A DNA stretch of 64,000 bases from NCBI GenBank assembly GCA_017893485.1, contig CM030362.1:258358244-258422243 (forward strand), in the 5' to 3' direction. Made by a program: the position numbers and the translations under genes. The notes under the pieces are model-generated. The model was not told where the DNA came from. It ran no database searches and saw only the letters and a list, made by a program, of their open reading frames with translations. Below, in pieces: positions 55,061 to 64,000 of the stretch. Each line of letters starts with the position of its first letter. Position 1 is the first letter of the stretch. The stretch is from Hemerocallis citrina (lineage: Eukaryota > Streptophyta > Magnoliopsida > Asparagales > Asphodelaceae).

Positions 55061-58000
55061 TGTAGCGCCCCGATTTCCAATACTGGGAAACCGTGACACG
55101 AGCCAAGACCTTTTCTTCAATTAGTCACAATACACAGAAAAACAGGAGAATTTAAAACTTTTTATTCAATACCCAATGTATTACAAGTCTGAACATTATA
55201 CAATTGCAATACATTACAATAGAGTTACAATATTACCTTTACATTTCCAAGTATTACAACCTTCAACATCTTACATCAGAGTACAAGGAATTAAGAACAA
55301 CACTTGGTAACTCTTACTTGAGTACTTCTCAACTAATAGATAATCAGTACATAAACTGCAGTGGAACTAAACATAACACTGACTCCTTGCTTTCCTTGCC
55401 TTGAGTCCTCCTGAATCTCGCCTTTGTACTTCGGCGATCCAGTACCTATGGAAGTGGGGACGTCAGTATTCACTGACGCTTAAAGGCTAATCATATAGCA
55501 GCGAATCTCCCAAACAACATACAAAATATAGCAGTGGTGTTGGTGTAGTTTAAGTGTTCGTGAGTGCCATGACTAGACTCTAATGCGGTATTTAAATAGA
55601 ACTAGGATGCTCCCTATTCTAACGTCAGCAAGTCTTCGAAGCAACATGCAGCCCATACAACATGCGACCCCATCTCAAGTCGTTTCTCCATATATAGGGA
55701 TTGAACTCGCGTTATGAATTCTAATTGTACACAACCTATTCCTGACAATACTCCATGACTCTGTGATGTTGCAGAAGGGGTCAAGTCCCCCTACGCAGTC
55801 TGCTTATGGTGTCTCCGTTTTCCACTACTACCCGGCACGCCGGACCTCACTCGATCCCAATGTTTTGGGCCTCGTTCCAAAATCAAACCATAGGGTCTCG
55901 CAAGCACAGAGTAGCTCGAAGCCTACCCTGTGGCACCCTCTGGGGTCTCGCAAGCGCGGGACTGCACCATGCATCCTGTGGCACCCCAGCCACGGTATTT
56001 CAGGAATTAACAGTGCGAGATACGCAACCCATGTCCTCAACTCGTGAGACAGCACCGTACGTATCCCTTTGACGGGAAGGTACAACCCACTATCACCACC
56101 TAAGGCCTACCTCAAGGGACAAGTTGGTCGTAAGGCGCCCCCTACAACCAACTCCTCTCTCTTCGGCTAGGGTCTGAGCAAAATGATCTTTATAAGTCAC
56201 TACCTTAATGATGTCCCTGACTCGACAATCGTAGGGACGATAATATTATAACATAACATGCTAGGCCTTAAATTAGGCTTTACAAGACAACTCTACTAGG
56301 CTGCTCAACCTAGACTCACCAGAACCCCTCAGGATCTGGTTCGTGGCTCATTGATCCAAGACTTCGGCCGTGCGAATATACATGCATGTCGCTACCCTAG
56401 ACTTGGATTCCGTCTATACTCCGGTCCTCGATCAACCTACCCTGGTTAAGATTCGACGGTACACAATGAGTGACTCCTCCACAGTTCCTTAGGGTAAGAA
56501 AACATATGTCTTGATGGTCGATAGCCCTTAGGGTGGTAATATCACCCTAGACGAACACAACGAACTGTGTACTAGCTAACAAGCTATACACGAGTAACAA
56601 CCACATACGAGCTAATAAGCTACGTATGAAACAATAACTACCTACAAGCCAGGCGGGCCTCGTAGGAGACAACAACGTGCATACCAGCCAAATAAGCCGC
56701 GTATGAGACCAACAGCTACGCACGGGCCGGTCGAGCCGCGTACGAGACAACAACCTACATACGAGCTAAATAAGCTACGTATGAGACCCACAGCTACGTA
56801 CGGGCCAGTCGAGCCACGTACGAGCACAACTATGTGCAAACAACCATACAAGTAATCAATCTTAAAAGCAACCAAACGTGCTTACTAGCAAACTTGATCT
56901 TCTATTATTAGAAGCAACAGAAGGGTCTACCAATAGTCTATGATCAGTATTCTACCAATGAAAGACCGAAGGCGACATAACAGCCTTTATCAGACTAACT
57001 ATTACTAGTGGTCTTCCCGATCCTTATTACTTCATCCTATAGCGCCTTAAGCATGGTATACAATTGCAAGCATCTTCCTACGACAATCTAATCATATAAT
57101 ACAATCACTCACCATAATACTCCTAAGTACGAATATGATAAAGCATGTGCTTATATCAATCTTAGCATGAAAATCACTATGATCTAGACATGAAGTCTAC
57201 TACGGTCAAGCATAGGTTATAACTTGAGCGCGAATGCTTACTACTTATCCTGATTAATCGCCACAACCCAAGCATGGGTATATAACTAGTATGAACATGC
57301 AACATTCCAAGGCATGGTAGGTATTCTAACATTAATCCTACAACATTCTAAGCATGTATTTAAACTTAGCATGGTATACCTCATTCCTAGACATGGTATG
57401 CTATTTTCACATTAACACATAGCATGGTATACATTTTAGTAACATTTTAGTCATGTATACTAGTTAAGTATCAACCTACAATATGGCATGAGTTTCTACA
57501 ACAATTCTAGCATAGATAGAATATAACATAAAAATCACTACAACTAACCATGGGTAGTTCCCTTAATTTAAGCATGAGTATCTACTATATTTTAAGCATG
57601 AATCTCATTAGCATGGATACCATTAACTTAACATAACCAATAATTAGCATGACACCTATTTACTTAGCATGGATAATGATTAAGCATGATCATCTACTAA
57701 CATAGCATGAACAAATACTTATCAAAGCATGGGTATCATGTAAACATGAATATTTATTTAATCTAGCATGGTATACAACTTCCCTATAATTAAACTAACA
57801 TGGTATACAACTTTTCTACCATTAATCTAGCATGGTATACAATTTACCTATAAGCATGTGAGTATGGATAATTTAATCTAGCATGATATACCACTCCCCT
57901 AAAACTATCTAGGCATAGATAATTGAAACTAGCATGGTATACTACTTTCTTATAAGCATCTAAGCATAGACAAATTTAGCTAGCATGGTATACTACTTTC

Positions 58001-60211
58001 CTACTATTATCTAAGCATAGATAAATTTAGCTAGCATGGTATTTACTTAGTAATTAATCCACAACATTCCTAGCATGGTAGATTATTTTAGAATAAATCC
58101 TACAACATTCCAAGCATAAATAACCTTCCTAAACATGATAGGAAATTTTAGAATGAATCCTACAACATTCTAAGCATCATTAAACATGCTAGGTATTTTT
58201 AGAATAAATCCTACAACATTCCAAGCATAAATATCCTTCCTAAACATGATAGATAATTTTAGAATGAATCCTACAACATTCTAAGCATAAATAACCTTCC
58301 TAAACATGGTAGATAATTTTAGAATGAATCTTACAACATTCTAAGCATAAATAACCTTCCTAAACATGGTAGATAATTTTAGAATGAATCCTACAACATT
58401 CTAAGCATAAATAACGTTCCTAAACATGGTAAGTAATTTTATCATGGATCCTACAACATTCTAAGCATGTAGGAAGACTTAGCATGGTATTTACTTTATT
58501 TTAATATGAACATAAAATAAACATCTACAACTTTCTACTACTACTACTACTTCATTTTAACCAAGAACATAACATACAATTATCTACCACTACTACTACT
58601 TCATTTTAACCAAGAACATAACATACAACTATCTACTACTACTACTACTTCATTTTAACCAAGAACATAACATACAACTATCTACTACTACTACTTTATG
58701 GACATAAAACATCTACAACTACTTCTTTTAACACTTACTACTACTTCTTTATTTTAACAACATACCATTACTACTTTATTTTAACAACATACTACTACTA
58801 CTTTATTTTAACAACATACTACTTTTATTTTAACAACATACTACTACTACTTAAATGTCTACTATTCTTTATTAGTATTGATTTATTATCACTAGTGATT
58901 AAAAAGAGATCTTTTTTCTTTCATTCTACAACTAGTGATTTAAATTAATTTCTTTTTCATAAATTAGAGATAACATCTAATTTAATTAGGTTCTTTTTAA
59001 GATAACAACAATAATAAAAATAAGGTGAGAACCTTTATTTGGTTCAACCAACATATGCTTATCTTTTTAGTCAAAGTCCAATACAAGTCCTACAACCAAA
59101 CATGGTTGTATAAAATGTTCATATGCTTTATGTATAGTCCATATTCAAGTCCTACAACCCCACAATGGTTGTATGTACAAGTCCATATGTATATGTCATT
59201 TTAGTCCAATAACAAACACAAACAACAACTACCACTATAAAGATTTACTCTTTATGTCCATTTGTTTCCATTTCATTTTATGTGATCACTACTTTTAACA
59301 TTTACCACATACAAGGTAAGAATCACATACAACCACATTTATCACAACAACCCATTCCAAAAAACCAAAGAAAACAAAACAAGGAAGGCAAGAAGAAGAA
59401 GTGACATCAAAAACAACAATACAAACAAGCAAACAAACATAGAGAAACCCCCACCTTGTTCTACTTGTAGGAAGGACTAGCTAGCTATACTTCTCCTTCC
59501 CCTAGCTCTTAGAACTCCTAGGAAGACCTACAAGAAAACTCTCTTGTTAGTATGAGGTTCTCTCTTTCTTTTCCTTTCCTTTCTTTCTTTCTTTTTGATC
59601 TTTCTAAAATGAGACAAGGTGGAGAAGGAGGGGGTATTTATAGGAGGAGAGAAGGGTGGAAAGTGCAAAATTGCACATACACATTTGCATTTTGGCCCTC
59701 CCGTAAATTGGGGGCCGGCCATGCCATGGTAGGGGGTAGGGGTGAGGTGGAGGTAAGGTGAGGTATGGTGTTATGTGAGGGTTTCTAGAAGGGGTTTTAA
59801 TCTTCTCATGCATACAAAACCCTAGTTTAGGCCTCCTAATCAAACCCTAACCATCCAATTAATTTGTCATGACAAGATGAGTACATTGTCCAAGAGTACA
59901 TACCACATATATTGTATAATGTACTAAGTATAATACAATGTATGTATGTGTACATGTATGTGTATACAAAAATCCTCATATAATTCCCATAAAATAGTTT
60001 AATTTGAAAATAATAATAAAATAAGTTTTATTATCAATTCGGAGGATCGCGCTACCAATTTGATGTATTTCGGATGTACACCGACCGTTATGTAGACAAT
60101 GTTTGTGGACAAACCGGCGAAAAATCACCAAAATAATTTGATTTTGGAATTAAAACAGAATAATAATAAAATAGTAATTTATACGAGGTAATATCCGTCC
60201 GGGATATTACA
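55061..60211 (-). mobile_element. G: solo LTR of the E1 family (5151 bp)
   Basis: TGTAGCGCCCCG...GGGATATTACA, flanked by AGGGT (55056-55060 and 60212-60216). Colinear in reverse with the E1 5' LTR: same ends, 60-bp-type and TAG-type repeats, TATA box (minus, near 59634) and donor-like site (minus, 59454). More diverged from E1 than the E1 LTRs are from each other. No interior, so a solo LTR. Confidence 0.92.
55461..55478 (-). other. LTR hairpin before acceptor-like site (G)
   Basis: CGTCAGT, loop ATTC, ACTGACG, a perfect stem identical in its arms to E1. Acceptor-like CATAG|GTAC lies 15 nt on (minus strand, ending at 55446). With the donor at 59454 it would give a ~4.0-kb intron. Confidence 0.8.
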
Positions 60212-60600
60212 AGGGTCGACGCTCGGATAACGCCGCGAGCCCCAAAATCCTCCTCTATTTCACAGGAGGCTCGGAGCTCGGATGGTACCGCGAGCCCCAA
60301 AATTCCCCAGGCTTTTCCAACCAGTCAGGAGCATCGACGCTTGGATGACACCTCGAGCCCCAAAATCATCCCCTATTTCACAGGAGGCTCGGAGCTCGGA
60401 TGGCATCGCGAGCCCCAAAATCCTCCTCTATTTTCACAGGAGTCTCGAAGCTCGGATGGCACCACGAGCCTCAAAATCCTCCTCTATTCAACACGAGGCT
60501 AGGAGCTCAGATGACACAGCGAGCCCCAAAATTCTCCTCTATCTAACGAGAGGCTCGGAGCTCAGACGGCACCGCGAGCCCCGAAATCCTCCTCTTTCCA
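60212..60600. repeat. 55-bp minisatellite, part 3 (element B)
   Basis: About seven units continuing parts 1 and 2 after solo LTR G. Confidence 0.9.
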
Positions 60601-61330
60601 AACAAGTGAGGGGCTCGTTTACCAACCCTCGATGCTCGGTAAGAAGACCCCCTACTCAACAGATAGCGGCGTCCCCTTGCTTTTCCAACAAGTGAGGGGC
60701 TCGTCTACCGACCCTCGATGCTCAGCAAGAAGACCCCCTACTCAGTAGACCTCGGCGTCCCCTTGATTTTTCATCAAGTGAGGGGCTCGTTTACCGACCC
60801 TCAACGCTCGGCAAGAAGACCCCCTACTCAACAGATCGCGGCATCCCCTAGCTTTTCCAATATGTGAGGGGCTCGTCTATCGACCCTCGATGCACGACAA
60901 GAAGACCCCCTACTCAGCAGACCTCTGCGTCCCCTTGCTTTTCCAACAAGTGAGGGGCTCATTTACCAACCCTTGATGCTCGGCAAGAAGACCCTCTACT
61001 CAGCAGATCACGGCGTCCCCTTGCTTTTTCAACAAGTAAGGGGCTCATCTACAGACCATCGACGCTCGGCAAGAAGACCCCCTACTCAACAGATCGCGGC
61101 GTCCCCTTGCTTTTCCAACAAGTGAGGGGCTTGTCTATCGACCCTCGATGCTCGGCAAGAAGACCCCCTACTCAGTAGATCGCGGCATCCCCTTGCTTTT
61201 CCAACAAGTGAGGGGCTCGTCTACCGACCCTCGACGCTCGGCAAGAAGACCCCCCACTCAGCAGACCTCGGCGTCCCCTTGCTTTTCCAACAAGTGAGGG
61301 GCTCGCCTACCGACCCTCGATGCTCGGCAA
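60601..61330. repeat. 86-bp minisatellite, about 8.5 copies
   Basis: Units of CAAGTGAGGGGCTCGTCTAC, CGACCCTCGATGCTCGGCAA, GAAGACCCCCTACTCAGCAG and ATCGCGGCGTCCCCTTGC. Alternate units favour ATCGCGGCG and ACCTCGGCG, hinting at a dimeric order. Confidence 0.93.
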
Positions 61331-61524
61331 ACCGAGCTCCAACTCTTCTGTGCCCGGTACTCCGCATGATTCCAATAGGGGATCCCGTCACCTTACCCTC
61401 CTGACCTCTTCTGGAAGATACAGATCCTATTTCTCGCCATACGCACCACCCTCCTCTTCCTACAGAGGCAAAGAACCACTCCTACATGACTGGGTCACCC
61501 AGCCCTCCAGGAGTGGGAAGCTCC
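61331..61524 (+). other. Spacer and polypurine tract of element B
   Basis: Non-coding spacer ending in AGGAGTGGGAAGCTCC (61509-61524) directly before the 3' LTR, matching element A's tract. Confidence 0.75.
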
Positions 61525-62110
61525 TAATATGGGTCAGATGACGTGGCCCTTCCTGGCCCACAGGATCCCCTCAAAGGGTGTTCACCGCCGGATCATCCAG
61601 GTCTGCAACGTCAGCCTGGAAACCACCCAGGCCTCTGCCACATCAGCCCTAAACCACCCCGAGCCCGTGCCACGTCAGCCCTATACCGCTTAGGCTCCTA
61701 CCACGCCAAGCCCACGGGCAATCGGGTCCATACCCGGCCCCAAATGGGTCCAGACCCGGTTGGCTTCTTCTATAAATACCAGACCCTCTACCTCTTCACA
61801 AGGTAATCAATCTTTCCACTCTTAAACCCTAGTTACTGTTACTCTTTCAGTAGCTGACTAGATCGTCAGAGGGTCTGCCATCGAAACCAACCACGGTGTT
61901 TCTAGATCGAGTGCAGGTACACGAGACCCCTGAATCCGAGCCTCCAGATCCGAGCCGAGCATCAAGTCTCCACCTCACTCCTGCCTACTCCCTAGCCGTA
62001 GCCCGGCTGAGGGTCAGGACCACCGTCCGGACCAAAGCTTCTGCCGAAAATACAAATCGAGAAGAACTCACACCTGGTGCAGCCACACCCCCCAAAAACA
62101 AACCGCATCA
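61525..62110 (+). repeat. 3' LTR of element B
   Basis: 586 bp, paired with 32600-33205. The first bases read TAATAT instead of TGATAT. TATA box CTATAAATAC near 61771. Ends AACCGCATCA before ATTAC. Confidence 0.9.
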
Positions 62111-62561
62111 ATTACATATTTTCTTCTTACAAAAACACAGCAGAATTAAATACATTAATTACAATCTTTACAACACATAAAATCTTCAATTTGCATTTAT
62201 ACCCCAAGCTTTATTTGTATCAATGCTACCCATAACTAAAAACCTGCAAAAGTCTATTGAAAGTGGGCACGTCAGTTAAATGCAACTGACGTCAACTATA
62301 GTAATAGTGATACTTCTACATCTCACAATCACAAACTTGATGCATATTAATATAGCAATAATAAATGATGCATAAACAATAATACATAGAACATGGAAAA
62401 ACAATGAGTGGAGCACAAAACAACAAGTGAAGCTAGGCTAAGTGTCAAGTGTATGAGATGAAAACAGAAAACAAGCATACATAAAATAAGTCAAGAAACA
62501 CAAATGCATATGATGATTTCTAATGCATACTTGTCAAATTCTATGCATCCCATACTACATA
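62111..62561 (-). mobile_element. LTR C, second part
   Basis: Continues the LTR begun at 32479 after the ATTAC duplication. It carries a perfect hairpin at 62270-62291 (CGTCAGTT, AAATGC, AACTGACG) and an acceptor-like TTTTGCAG|G (minus, ~62244). It stops where LTR D starts at 62562, in CCATACTACATA, a motif that continues as GGTCCGAGGGC in the LARD LTR. The remainder of C therefore lies beyond D. Confidence 0.7.
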
Positions 62562-64000
62562 TGATACACCCCGAATTTCATTTACATGTAATTCGTAACA
62601 CAACATGATCTTTTACTTCAATTCGTACAACTTTGCAAGGAAATTAAAAACTTTTTATTATACAACATGGGTCTTTACATCAATGTAGTGGAAATAAAAA
62701 GAATACAATATGATATATATACAATTTTTAACATCAACAGCTTTAATCATAAAAATTGCCTTTAACATCAATTCTTCTTCATGCCCTCTTGCTAATCCAA
62801 GTCCTGCACTGGAAAAATTGTGGGCACGCCAGTTGCTTACAACCGATGCAATATTATAAAACAACGAACTTCACTAAGCCGTAATATAACAATTCTCTTA
62901 CTTTAGCAACCACAAAATTGAATGCACAATAAAGTGTAAAAGAGTGAATATCCTAAACACGTCAGTGTATGATATGACTTAATGCCTAATGCAGATGTTA
63001 TAATACAATGCACTAATGCATACTTGTTCGGATTCTATGCATATCATTCTATATAGGTCCGAGGGCAAGCCTTTATCGTACTCCTCAATATAGGGTTCAA
63101 TCCCCTGCTATGAATTACTACTACGGTGACTAATGTATGTTTTAGATATCCTGTGAGTATCTAGTATCACCTCGAAAATTCTTAGAGTATCGCACTCCCA
63201 TCGCAAGTGATTTTAGACACACTGCCTCACACCCCGATAATTCTGGAGTCGAATACCCACACCGCGAGCTATGACCCTGATAATTCTTGAGAGTCGTCCT
63301 GCCATCGCGAGTGATTTACGGCCATCACGCCTCACACTCCGATAATTCTGGAGATGAAACCCACACAGCGCTGTCATTGATACCTCATCACACAAATACC
63401 CATGAGCGTTGTCTCGAACCCAGTAATTTTAAGGAATATCTCCCACCGTGAGCCGCAACTCTGATAATTCTGAAGATAACCTTCCACCACGCTATCAAGG
63501 CCCTCATACTCATTTTTGCTCATACTTCTTCACATCTCCACTTAGTACTTGTCCTTAAGTTTTAATTTAAAATCATCACAACTTAAAGCTAGCTTACCCT
63601 ACCGGACTTAAATAAACATAAGAGAAAGTCAGCCCACACTAGCTACTTCTGAAAGAGAGAGTCAACCCACACTGGTTACTCCTCAAATTTCCATTATTTA
63701 CAATGTCGGTTACTAGGGTCTTGCCTAGCCTCTAGATTAACATCTTTCATGTTCAACAACTGAGGTCAATCATGCCCTCATTATTCATATTTTCGATCTC
63801 ATATTTCATTCAATTCCTTCATTTATTCTTAGATATCAATCATGAAGTAACACTTCTTGGTTGGACACACACAATCAACAATTCACTTAAATAAGTTGCA
63901 AAGTTTCTTCAATTAAATAAACCCTTTTCATATTCATCTATATTTCAATTATAAATCTCAATTCTGTTCAAAAGATAGATTTATTAGTTTCATAAAAGAG
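62562..64000 (-). mobile_element. LTR D, runs off the window
   Basis: Starts TGATACACCCCGAATTTC and shares blocks with the LARD LTR: TTCGTACAACTTTGCAAGGA, TTCGGATTCTATGCAT and TATAGGTCCGAGGGCAAGCC. It carries the hairpin (62827-62848, arms partly decayed) and acceptor-like AGTGCAG|G (minus, ~62804). From ~63170 to 63480 there are several imperfect copies of a CGATAATTCTGGAG-type segment. Inserted in LTR C. The right end is outside the window. Confidence 0.7.

Larger units (their letters stand above)
32600..62110 (+). mobile_element. Element B: Tat-lineage Ty3/gypsy retrotransposon with three nested insertions
   Basis: LTRs 32600-33205 and 61525-62110, flanked by ATTAC (32595-32599 and 62111-62115). 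Order: 5' LTR, primer site, short leader, LARD-like E1 with adjoining deletion of the gag start, gag-pol (40948-45752), minisatellites, antisense gene on the minus strand, a 55-bp minisatellite split by solo LTRs F and G, an 86-bp minisatellite, polypurine tract and 3' LTR. The LTRs differ at roughly one base in ten. It is related to element A (same gag-pol and antisense gene) but has different LTR and satellite sequences. Confidence 0.92.

Overview
The window is intergenic DNA from a flowering plant with a large, repeat-rich nuclear genome. I find no host gene with an intact reading frame. Almost every base belongs to nested LTR retrotransposons, their solo LTRs, their minisatellites, a decayed endogenous pararetrovirus (Caulimoviridae) or old DNA-transposon debris. 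Plant lineage is inferred from the element types: Tat-lineage Ty3/gypsy with two RNase H domains and an antisense ORF, non-autonomous elements with initiator-tRNA-Met primer sites, and an endogenous caulimovirid. I cannot name the species.

Layout. 1-4766: an old Ty1/copia element (minus strand) cut up by an LTR (1-339), a PIF/Harbinger-like remnant (1571-2413), a TRIM-like mini-retrotransposon (2414-about 3180) and an inverted repeat (3700-3801). 4767-28828: Tat-lineage Ty3/gypsy element A on the minus strand, flanked by the 5-bp duplication GTAGG. It holds a 57-bp minisatellite, a spliced antisense gene (8381-11344), a young nested non-autonomous element, the LARD (11417-21941, duplication CCTAT), a second minisatellite and a broken gag-pol. 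28829-32478: the right part of the copia element, then a broken caulimovirid copy (movement protein, protease, RT, RNase H). 32479-32599 plus 62111-62561: one LTR (C) split by element B. 32600-62110: Tat-lineage element B on the plus strand (duplication ATTAC), with gag-pol at 40948-45752, an antisense gene at 47666-50780 and minisatellites. Nested in B are a LARD-like element with 5.1-kb LTRs (E1, 33291-40929, 3' LTR truncated), a 2.8-kb solo LTR (F, 51573-54411, duplication GAAGC) and a 5.15-kb solo LTR (G, 55061-60211, duplication AGGGT). 62562-64000: another LTR (D) running off the window.

Main observations. (1) The LTRs of the non-autonomous elements, although diverged from each other, share one plan: a TATA box, a short leader, a donor-like AG|GTG site, 2-4 kb of repeat-rich DNA, a short perfect or near-perfect hairpin, and 13-26 nt later a YAG|G acceptor-like site. 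This looks like an intron inside the LTR with a structured 3' splice site. It is inference, but it recurs in all families seen (the donor is visible in four of the six copies). (2) The putative introns of two families carry dense arrays of the palindrome AGTCGACT. (3) The LARD interior carries an initiator-tRNA-Met-like fragment close to its tRNA-Met primer site. (4) Elements A and B each carry an antisense gene with its own TATA promoter and two introns at matching positions, enclosed by minisatellites on both sides.

Relative ages from LTR divergence read by eye: A and B are old (about one base in ten differs), E1 is younger (a few percent at most), and the LARD inside A is youngest (about 40 substitutions in 3.77 kb). 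All coding regions carry stops or frameshifts, so none of the elements looks autonomous now.
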